From: an uncultured Alistipes sp.
Lineage (GTDB): Bacteria > Bacteroidota > Bacteroidia > Bacteroidales > Rikenellaceae
NCBI GenBank assembly: GCA_944321955.1
Contig: CALUNG010000016.1
Location: forward strand, 1-41,198
Direction: 5' to 3'
Length of the DNA stretch: 41,198 nt
In this document: one piece after another, positions 25,911-32,932 of the stretch
Layout of the letters: every line of letters begins with the position of its first letter
How positions within the stretch are numbered: the stretch's first letter is position 1
Translations under genes and position numbers: made by a program
Notes under the pieces: generated by a model
The model's database searches: none
What the model saw: only the letters and a program-made list of their open reading frames with translations
What the model was told of the DNA's origin: nothing

Positions 25911-25982
25911 GGTTCCGTAGTTCAATGGATAGAATGCAAGATTCCGGTTCTTGTGATGAAGGTTCGAATCCTTTCGGGACTA
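25911..25982 (+). tRNA. tRNA-Arg (CCG anticodon)
   Basis: A full cloverleaf can be drawn. The 7-bp acceptor stem pairs GGTTCCG with CGGGACT, including two G-U pairs. The D stem is GTTC with GAAT. The 5-bp anticodon stem CAAGA/TCTTG has the loop TTCCGGT, giving anticodon CCG for codon CGG. The T arm is GAAGG/CCTTT around TTCGAAT. The 3' end is A with no encoded CCA. A partial -7-like element (CATCTTTG, 25897-25904) lies just upstream. Confidence 0.93.
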
Positions 25983-26011
25983 CACTTACACGCAGATACA
26001 GAATTATGCTT

Positions 26012-26038
26012 TCCCGGTTCCATGAATCGGGATTTTTT
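26012..26038 (+). terminator. Terminator after tRNA-Arg
   Basis: Stem TCCCGGTT (26012-26019) with AATCGGGA (26025-26032), 8 bp with one G-U pair, loop of 5 nt, followed by TTTTTT at 26033-26038. Confidence 0.85.
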
Positions 26039-26403
26039 CATGCCTTGAGCGTATGGGGCTATGGGGTTGTTCGGCGGGCTTTTGATGCTGGTTTCTTCAT
26101 TGGACAGTGTCTATTTGTTTAGCGTTAGGGTTCAGTCGGCCGTCATATTTATCAAAAGCACAGACTATAACCACCAATGCCACAAAACAGGTTTTTCGAC
26201 GACCTCACAATGTACATGTAGTTGTAATCTGTGCACACGGGCACCATACAACCTTTGACCCTCATTGTGATGAAAAAATGTCGAAAATTTGTTTTGTAGG
26301 GCAAAAGCCGATGCTTTCATAAATATGTCATACGATAATCGCGTCCGATTATCGAGACAAATATAATCCAAAAAATCGGATTGCGAAAGAAAGAGAAATC
26401 ACT
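26039..26403. other. Gene-free AT-rich stretch with inverted repeats
   Basis: No frame here looks like a gene: the short frames of up to 68 codons lack plausible composition or starts. Visible structure is a perfect 8-bp inverted repeat CGATAATC/GATTATCG (26333-26340 with 26347-26354), a TACATGTA palindrome (26213-26220) and AATCC...GGATT near 26367-26384. The stretch may hold regulatory sites for ruvB or decayed DNA next to the tRNA. Confidence 0.5.
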
Positions 26404-26437
26404 TTTGTATCCGTATCGGAAAAATATGTTACATTTG
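26404..26437 (+). promoter_or_regulatory. Promoter of ruvB
   Basis: TACATTTG (26430-26437) fits the -7 box; TTTG at 26404-26407 lies 22 nt upstream as the -33 element. The -7 box covers the GTG at 26437, so the ATG at 26455 is the start. Confidence 0.65.
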
Positions 26438-26454
26438 TGGGTAAATTTGATATC

Positions 26455-27468
26455 ATGGGCGTCGACAGAAATTTAAGGAATACGGAGAGCGACAGCGAGT
26501 TCGAGAACCGCATACGGCCTCAGGAGCTTGGCAGTTTCGCCGGTCAGGACAAGATCGTCGACAATTTGCGGGTCTTCATCAAGGCGGCACTCATGCGCGG
26601 CGACTCGCTCGATCATGTGTTGTTGCACGGGCCCCCGGGTCTGGGCAAGACCACGCTCGCCAATATCATCGCACACGAGATGGGTGCGCAGCTGAAGGTT
26701 ACGTCGGGACCGGTGCTCGACAAACCGGGCGATCTGGCCGGACTGCTCACCAATCTGGGAGCGGGCGACGTGCTTTTCATCGACGAGATACATCGCTTGA
26801 GCCCCATTGTCGAAGAGTACCTCTATTCGGCCATGGAGGATTTCAAGATAGACATCGTTCTCGACAAGGGACCGTCGGCACGATCAATTCAGATCGAGCT
26901 GGCTCCGTTTACGCTTGTCGGGGCCACTACTCGCAGCGGTCTGCTGACATCTCCGCTGCGGGCCCGTTTCGGCATACAGTGCCATCTGGAGTATTACGAT
27001 GCTCCGGTGCTGGCCGGGATCGTGAAGCGCTCGGCCCGGATACTCGACATTGCGATAGACGACGATGCTGCCGTTGAGATAGCGTTGCGCTCGCGCGGAA
27101 CGCCGCGTATCGCCAACTCGCTGCTCAGACGCGTGCGCGACTTTGCCATGGTCAAGGGCGAGGGCCGCATCGATCTTGGCATTACGCGCATAGCCCTGCA
27201 AGCACTCAATATCGACTCGCGCGGTCTCGATCAGATGGACAACCGCATCCTCGAAACCATCATAGAGAAGTTCAAGGGCGGTCCTGTCGGCCTGAATACC
27301 ATAGCTACGGCCGTGGGTGAAGAGGCAGGCACCATCGAAGAGGTATACGAGCCGTTCCTGATCAAGGAGGGATTCCTCAAGCGTACGCCGCGCGGACGCG
27401 AGGCCACGGAGCTGGCCTATCGTCATCTTGGGCTGACGCCTGCATCGGATGACGGTCTGTTGTTCTGA
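26455..27468 (+). CDS. ruvB: Holliday junction branch migration helicase RuvB
   Basis: RuvB is the AAA+ hexameric motor that drives Holliday-junction branch migration with RuvA. The 337-residue sequence has LRPQ-like '[20 protein letters not shown]', Walker [23 protein letters not shown] (Walker B), and the sensor/DNA-binding parts [18 protein letters not shown] and [18 protein letters not shown]. The C-terminal winged helix ends [18 protein letters not shown]. The longer frame starting with GTG at 26437 is rejected because it lies within the promoter box. A small exported protein follows after 18 nt. Confidence 0.97.
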   Translation: MGVDRNLRNTESDSEFENRIRPQELGSFAGQDKIVDNLRVFIKAALMRGDSLDHVLLHGPPGLGKTTLANIIAHEMGAQLKVTSGPVLDKPGDLAGLLTNLGAGDVLFIDEIHRLSPIVEEYLYSAMEDFKIDIVLDKGPSARSIQIELAPFTLVGATTRSGLLTSPLRARFGIQCHLEYYDAPVLAGIVKRSARILDIAIDDDAAVEIALRSRGTPRIANSLLRRVRDFAMVKGEGRIDLGITRIALQALNIDSRGLDQMDNRILETIIEKFKGGPVGLNTIATAVGEEAGTIEEVYEPFLIKEGFLKRTPRGREATELAYRHLGLTPASDDGLLF

Positions 27469-27486
27469 CGATACTCATACTCTGCC

Positions 27487-28209
27487 ATGAAACTTTACAA
27501 ATCGATATTCTGCTGCCTGTTCATGACGATGAGTGCCGCCGTGTTTGCCTCGCAACCTGACGGCAGGTTGAAATACGGCACCTATTCGGCGGACAACGAA
27601 CTCACGTCGACCGATATGGCGACGTCGACAATCTCGAACGATACCACATACGTGTATATGGTTCCCGCCGGAGAAGGTGAAAAGTCTGCTGATGACAGTA
27701 CCGAACAGTCGTCATTGAATCTGAGCCACTATCTTTACGACGGCAAATTGTGGATCCCGCTGCGGAGCAATCTGAGTGCGTTGTCGGATGAACTGTGTCG
27801 TGCGACGGCAGATGCCGAATCCGGCGTGAAGATCGAACTTACGGAGATCTCCGGAAACGATTTCTCCATTCCGCTTGATGTGCGTGAAGGGGACAGAGTG
27901 TCCGACGCCTCGATGACATGCCGCATGTGCGTCGGTGATGATGACGGCAGTACCGTCGATATGCCGCCAATGACAATAACCATGAAAGGGGAGGTGCTCG
28001 CCCCGCGCCGGATCGTAACTCCGGCCGGAGAGTACGGCTGTTCTGTCGTGCGAATCGATGTAAAGGTGAAGATGTCCATCATCTCCATGACGGAGCATAT
28101 GGTATTCTGTTTTGTCCCTGAAACCGGCCTTGTAGTACGTGAAGAGAGCGTTACGCGCAAGGGTAAAGTCACCGAATACATACAAATTGAAGGCGTCGTT
28201 GAGCCGTAA
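27487..28209 (+). CDS. Exported protein, TapB/DUF3108-like
   Basis: A 240-residue protein with a signal peptide (about residues 1-21, ending AVFA-S). The body shows VLAPRRIVTPAGEYGCSVVRIDVKVKM followed by FCFVPETGLVVREESVTRKGKV. This pattern, a 'PAG-x-Y/F-x-C' strand and then 'VPETGLVVRE', is that of TapB/DUF3108-like secreted proteins of Bacteroidota, which have no firm function. It follows ruvB by 18 nt and may be co-transcribed. The strong promoter at 28243-28273 separates it from the WG-repeat genes. Confidence 0.68.
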   Translation: MKLYKSIFCCLFMTMSAAVFASQPDGRLKYGTYSADNELTSTDMATSTISNDTTYVYMVPAGEGEKSADDSTEQSSLNLSHYLYDGKLWIPLRSNLSALSDELCRATADAESGVKIELTEISGNDFSIPLDVREGDRVSDASMTCRMCVGDDDGSTVDMPPMTITMKGEVLAPRRIVTPAGEYGCSVVRIDVKVKMSIISMTEHMVFCFVPETGLVVREESVTRKGKVTEYIQIEGVVEP

Positions 28210-28242
28210 TCTGCAGGAACAGCCGGATTCCCGGCGTGTTTT

Positions 28243-28273
28243 TTTGCCTGTTCCGATTAAAAGGTTAATTTTG
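28243..28273 (+). promoter_or_regulatory. Promoter of the caspase/WG-repeat cluster
   Basis: TTTG (28243-28246), a 19-nt spacer and TAATTTTG (28266-28273): a near-ideal Bacteroidota promoter. The ATG at 28317 lies about 43 nt beyond the -7 box. Confidence 0.8.
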
Positions 28274-28316
28274 TAATTGTGTAACAATCTGATAATCGGA
28301 CCATAATTTTTTTGCC

Positions 28317-31025
28317 ATGAAAAGACTACTTGCATTTGTGATTTTATGTATGACGGCCGTTGCTGCTGCCGGTCAGAATCTGAGACCCGAACAGGCGAGC
28401 AATGGCAAATGGGGATTTGTGAATACCGATGGCAAACGGGTTGTCTATTGCATCTACGACAATGTATGGAATTTCAGCGAAGGCCTTGCCGCAGTTGAAT
28501 TAAACGGCAAACGGGGATATATAAATACCGAAGGCAAACGGGTTGTCGATTGCATATATGACGACGCATTTTCTTTCAGAGAAGGCCTTGCCGTAGTTGA
28601 ATTAAACGGCAAACGGGGATATATAAATACCGAAGGCAAACGGGTTATTGATTTCATTTACGACAATGGAGGCCCTTTCAGCGAAGGTTTTGCCGTGGTC
28701 ATGTTAAACGGTAAATGGGGCTATATAAATACCGAAGGCAAACGGGTTATTGATTTCATTTACGACAATGGAGGCCCTTTCAGCGAAGGTCTTGCCGGGG
28801 TCATGTTAAACGGCAAATGGGGCTATATAAATACCGAAGGCAAGCAGGTCGTCGATTTCATTTACGATTACGGAGAGCCTTTCAGGGGAGGCTTTGCCAA
28901 AGTCACGATAAACAACAGATGTGGATTTGTGAATGCCGAAGGCAGGCAGATAGCTGCATGCAAATATGATAATGTGTATGATTTCAAAAACGGGTTTGCC
29001 AATGTCAGACTGAATGGCAAGTTAGGAGTCATAGACACTGCCGGGCGTCAGATTACAGAGTGCAAATACGACTGGATTGGCGATTACAATGAAGAAAATG
29101 GGCTTGCTTCCGTGGGTATTGATGGGAAATACGGAATGATAGATACTGCGGGCAGGCAGATTGTCGAATGCAGGTACGACTGGAATATCAAGGTCGATGA
29201 CGGGCTTGTAATCGTGTCGATCGACGGGAAATACGGTATTGTCAATACAGACGGCAAACAGATTGCCGATTGTATATATGATGTGATTTTCATTTTCAGG
29301 GACGGATTTGCCAATGTAAAGTCGGACGGTAAATACGGAGCCATAAATGCTGACGGCAAACAGGTTGCAGAGTGCATATACGATTACAATTTCGAATTCA
29401 GGGACGGTTTTGCGAAAGTTAGTCAAAACGGCAGGTACGGCCTTATAGACACCGAAGGCAAGACCGTTATTCCATGCCGTTATGACCGGGTGTATGACAT
29501 GCATGACGGATTGATAAGGGTTTTGAGCGATAAATCGTATTATTACAAGGATACGCAGGGAAAGACTGTTTCAGGACCCTATTATTCCCATGCCACCGAC
29601 TTTGAAGGGGGCATTGCCGAGGTCAACATAAACGGCAGGATGTGCTATATCAATAAGATCGGACGCAGGTTCGATACGGCCGAGGAGTGTCGGATGTCGC
29701 AGCTTCCGTTCTCGGAGTATGCCAAACTCTATGTTGAGAAACGAATCAACGACTGGCAGAAAAAAGGGGAGTTCGAAACCACTGCCGACTGGCAGGCGCG
29801 CGTCAATCGGCAGACCCGCAGCCGCAAGATCGAAGAACTGACACGTGAGGCCGAACGTGAGTTTATTGCCGACCGTTCGGCTGGGTTGAATCCTGAGTAT
29901 ACGCTCGGCCGATACGATGCCGACAATCAGGTTTTCCTGATTGAGTGCAATGGCAAGGACCTGCTCGTTCATGTTCCGTACAAGGAGGCTCAGAATTTCA
30001 AGGAGAAGTGGGGTATAATAACCAAAACACCGAAATACTTTATCGAAGATGATCAGCTTGGCCTCGCGGAGGTGACTTTTGCCCTGTCCAAAAAGAAATC
30101 ATACAAATACAGCAACCAGGCGTCGCTCAACTATACCGTCGCACAGGTCGACTATAACTTCGATCCCATTGAGATCGTTCTGAACGACGATGGCGGCAAG
30201 AGCGGAAGCCAGAACATATCGACGGTAAACATCTCGGTGGGCAAGTCCGATGTCGATGTCGACATACCAGCAGGACGCAGCAGCAACGCCGAATCGACCT
30301 TTGCCGTGATTATCGCCAACGAGAACTACCAGCGTGAATCGGCCGTGGAGTTCGCACGCAACGACGGCGAGACATTCCGCAAGTACTGCACCACGACGCT
30401 CGGGCTGCCCGAGAAGAACGTGCACTACGTGGCCGACGCCACTCTCAACAACATGCGGGCCGAGGTCGACTGGGTGTGCCGCGTCGCGAAGACATACGGA
30501 GGCTCGGCCGACATCATCTTCTACTATGCCGGTCACGGCATACCCGACGAGTCGACACGCGAATCGTATCTGCTGCCCGTAGACGGTTACGGATACAACG
30601 TCTCGACTGGATACAAGCTGTCGGACCTCTACGCCAAACTTGGCGGCGTTCCGGCAGGCTCGGTGACGGTATTCCTCGACGCATGCTTCAGCGGCGCAAC
30701 GCGCAAGGGCGACATGCTGGCATCGGCGCGCGGTGTCGCGATAAAGGCCCGTACTGACGCCCCGACGGGCAAGATGGTGGTCTTCTCGGCGGCGCAGGGC
30801 GACGAAACGGCATACCCCTACCGCGAAAAGGGACACGGACTGTTCACCTACTATCTGCTCAAGAAGTTGCAGCAGACCAAAGGCAACGTAACCTACGGCG
30901 AACTGGGCGACTACATCACCGAACAGGTAGGCCGCACGGCCATTGTCGAGAACTCGAAGCCGCAGACCCCGACCGTGACGGTCGCACCGGCCCTCGCACA
31001 GACATGGAAAAGCTTGGAATTCTGA
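28317..31025 (+). CDS. Exported WG-repeat protein with C-terminal caspase domain
   Basis: A 902-residue protein. A signal peptide (MKRLLAFVILCMTAVAAAGQ) is followed by 12 full WG repeats of 34 residues (residues 29-438) plus a degenerate one. Their pattern is NGKWGYINTEGKRVVDCIYD...F-x-EGLA-V-L. A linker (about 440-660) includes the charged helix KRINDWQKKGEFETTADWQARVN. The C-terminal caspase-type C14 domain (about 660-900) has FAVIIANENYQ, YYAGHG with His740 and FLDACFSGA with Cys790, so the dyad appears intact. I infer a periplasmic or surface protease whose repeats, probably a beta-propeller-like fold, bind a target. Its own activation and substrate are unknown. It heads a three-gene cluster. 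Confidence 0.92.
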   Translation: MKRLLAFVILCMTAVAAAGQNLRPEQASNGKWGFVNTDGKRVVYCIYDNVWNFSEGLAAVELNGKRGYINTEGKRVVDCIYDDAFSFREGLAVVELNGKRGYINTEGKRVIDFIYDNGGPFSEGFAVVMLNGKWGYINTEGKRVIDFIYDNGGPFSEGLAGVMLNGKWGYINTEGKQVVDFIYDYGEPFRGGFAKVTINNRCGFVNAEGRQIAACKYDNVYDFKNGFANVRLNGKLGVIDTAGRQITECKYDWIGDYNEENGLASVGIDGKYGMIDTAGRQIVECRYDWNIKVDDGLVIVSIDGKYGIVNTDGKQIADCIYDVIFIFRDGFANVKSDGKYGAINADGKQVAECIYDYNFEFRDGFAKVSQNGRYGLIDTEGKTVIPCRYDRVYDMHDGLIRVLSDKSYYYKDTQGKTVSGPYYSHATDFEGGIAEVNINGRMCYINKIGRRFDTAEECRMSQLPFSEYAKLYVEKRINDWQKKGEFETTADWQARVNRQTRSRKIEELTREAEREFIADRSAGLNPEYTLGRYDADNQVFLIECNGKDLLVHVPYKEAQNFKEKWGIITKTPKYFIEDDQLGLAEVTFALSKKKSYKYSNQASLNYTVAQVDYNFDPIEIVLNDDGGKSGSQNISTVNISVGKSDVDVDIPAGRSSNAESTFAVIIANENYQRESAVEFARNDGETFRKYCTTTLGLPEKNVHYVADATLNNMRAEVDWVCRVAKTYGGSADIIFYYAGHGIPDESTRESYLLPVDGYGYNVSTGYKLSDLYAKLGGVPAGSVTVFLDACFSGATRKGDMLASARGVAIKARTDAPTGKMVVFSAAQGDETAYPYREKGHGLFTYYLLKKLQQTKGNVTYGELGDYITEQVGRTAIVENSKPQTPTVTVAPALAQTWKSLEF
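28401..29630 (+). repeat. Twelve WG repeats coded by ~102-bp units
   Basis: Twelve units of 34 residues (one has 36) in register. Units 3-4 are almost identical DNA (see 28621-28824). The units are visibly AT-rich compared with the caspase-coding part downstream. Confidence 0.9.
28621..28824 (+). repeat. Near-identical 102-bp tandem duplication
   Basis: Two adjacent 102-bp copies (28621-28722 and 28723-28824) differ at only about 3 positions by eye. This marks recent unequal exchange or slippage within the repeat array and suggests that repeat number can vary. Confidence 0.88.
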
Positions 31026-31046
31026 AAAACGCGATAAATTTTTGAC

Positions 31047-31094
31047 TTATAACCCTAAAACCTCCAACCATGAAACGTCTGCTTATACTTGTCG
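31047..31094 (+). repeat. 48-bp leader/signal-peptide repeat, copy 1
   Basis: This stretch, covering the last 23 bases before the ATG and the first codons of the second WG gene, recurs exactly at 32885-32932 before the third WG gene. The first WG gene lacks it. Confidence 0.9.
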
Positions 31095-32647
31095 CCTGCA
31101 GCCTGATTGCCACGTCCGCAGCCGGACAGAAAAACATCAATGCGGCATTCGATACCGAATCCCGTATGATTGATCTTTTTTATGTTTATGCTTATGATTC
31201 CAGCGAAGGTCTTACTCCTGTTTCAATAGACGGCAAATATGGTTTCATTAATGCCGAATATAAACTGGTCATCGATTGTGTATATGATGAAGTCAGAAAA
31301 TTCTGCGACGGTTTTTCCAAAGTTGAGTTAAACGGTAAATGGGGATTTATCAACACTAAAGGCACCCGTTTTGTCGATTGCATCTATGACGAGGTCTGGA
31401 ACTTCGAAGACGGCCTTGCCGAGGTTAAATTAAACGATAAATATGGATTCGTAAATACCGAAGGTAAAAGGGTCATTGATTGTATTTACGACGATGCCGA
31501 GCATTTCGGAGACGGTCTTGCTCCAATTGAACTAAACGGCAAATGGGGATTTATTAATACTGAAGGGAAACTTGTTGTCGATTGTATCTACGACAATGCA
31601 TGGCCTTTCACTGATGGCCTTGCCAAAGTTGAATTAAATGATCGATATGGTTTTATAAACGCGAAAGGAGAACAAGTCGTAGATTGCATTTACGACGATG
31701 TCGACTATTGCCGAGAAGGCCTGGCCTCTGTTAAATTGAATCGTAAATGGGGTTATATAAACACCGAAGGTAAATTGGTAGTTGATTGCATTTACGACTC
31801 TGAATGGAGTTTCAAAGACGGCTTTGCCAAGGTTCAGATGAGCGGCAAATGGGGATTTATTAATACCGAAGGAAAACGTGTTCTCGATTGTATCTATGAT
31901 GAGATCTGGAATTTCAGCGATGGATTTGCCGTAGTTGTCTTAAACGGCAAATACGGGTATATAAACACTGAGAGAAAACTGGTTATAGATTGCATCTACG
32001 ATTTTGCCGGTAGTTTCAACGACGGCTTTGCTCGGGTTGTATTGAACGGCAAATACGGCTTTATAAACACAAGTGGAGAGCTGGTTCTCGATTGTATTTA
32101 TGAAGATTCATGGATGTATATTCACGGAGACCTTGCTGCTGTTAAATTGAATGACCTATGGGGGGTGGTAAATACCACAGGAAAATTTGTTGTCAATTGT
32201 CTTTATGACGATATTGTGGTATGGGACAACGACTTTATTGCGGTTAATTTAAATGGCAAATGGGGATTTGTAAATACTGAAGGAGACCTGGTTGCAAATT
32301 GGATTTACGACAATGTCAATGGGTTCAGCGAAGGTCTTGCGGTGGTTCAGGTAAACTATAAATGCGGTTTTATAAATACTGAGGGCAAACTGGTTATTGA
32401 TCGCATTTACGACTATGCATATGATTTCAGAGACGGTCTTGCACCGGTTAAGCTAAATGGGAAATGGGGCTATATAAATGCTCAAGGCAAACTGGTAATC
32501 GATTACATTTACGACTATGCCAACTGTTTCGTTAACGGCATGGCTAAAGTCCACCAAAACGGGAAATGGGGTGTTATAAATACCAAGGGGGAACGTATTG
32601 TCGATTTCATGTATGACGAACATGTTGTTATGGAAATCATAGATTGA
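31070..32647 (+). CDS. Exported WG-repeat protein, repeat-only paralogue
   Basis: A 525-residue protein with a signal peptide (MKRLLILVACSLIATSAAGQ) and a half repeat. About 14 WG repeats of 34 residues follow to the C-terminus, of the type NGKWGFINTEGKLVVDCIYD. There is no catalytic domain. Cys is conserved in most repeats (VVDCIYD). It starts 44 nt after the caspase-bearing gene with no clear promoter between, so it is probably co-transcribed. It resembles that protein's repeat half and the third gene closely. I infer a gene duplication. Function is unknown; a partner, decoy or substrate of the caspase protein is possible. Confidence 0.9.
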   Translation: MKRLLILVACSLIATSAAGQKNINAAFDTESRMIDLFYVYAYDSSEGLTPVSIDGKYGFINAEYKLVIDCVYDEVRKFCDGFSKVELNGKWGFINTKGTRFVDCIYDEVWNFEDGLAEVKLNDKYGFVNTEGKRVIDCIYDDAEHFGDGLAPIELNGKWGFINTEGKLVVDCIYDNAWPFTDGLAKVELNDRYGFINAKGEQVVDCIYDDVDYCREGLASVKLNRKWGYINTEGKLVVDCIYDSEWSFKDGFAKVQMSGKWGFINTEGKRVLDCIYDEIWNFSDGFAVVVLNGKYGYINTERKLVIDCIYDFAGSFNDGFARVVLNGKYGFINTSGELVLDCIYEDSWMYIHGDLAAVKLNDLWGVVNTTGKFVVNCLYDDIVVWDNDFIAVNLNGKWGFVNTEGDLVANWIYDNVNGFSEGLAVVQVNYKCGFINTEGKLVIDRIYDYAYDFRDGLAPVKLNGKWGYINAQGKLVIDYIYDYANCFVNGMAKVHQNGKWGVINTKGERIVDFMYDEHVVMEIID

Positions 32648-32884
32648 TTATCATGCTTGTGTTGAATTAAAAGGCCGACAGGCTTGATCGATACAGAATA
32701 GTAAAAATATCTTATAAAAAAGAGGGATAATTTAATCAGCGTTTTGTCGCATGCCAATACCGCAGTCGGAGGAGGCCGATCAGGCTGAATGAATATATGA
32801 GACACTTTGTTATTTTGCTGACAATGAATGATGTATAAATTACAGCGTAAATCAGATAACTGGCAACAACAACGAATATTTTAT

Positions 32885-32932
32885 TTATAACCCTAAAACC
32901 TCCAACCATGAAACGTCTGCTTATACTTGTCG
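32885..32932 (+). repeat. 48-bp leader/signal-peptide repeat, copy 2
   Basis: Identical to 31047-31094. The 237 bp before it (32648-32884) hold no gene and no clear -7 box, and they are not shared with the shorter 31026-31046 gap. Confidence 0.9.

Noticed and set aside
26165-26371. Possible 68-codon minus-strand gene between tRNA-Arg and ruvB
   Set aside because: Composition is random (many His, Arg, Leu), there is no ribosome-binding site or promoter, and nothing resembles a protein family.
25911-26403. tRNA-Arg as an integration site of a mobile element
   Set aside because: No integrase, no duplicated tRNA end and no mobile genes were seen in the flanking 10 kb; core genes resume at ruvB.
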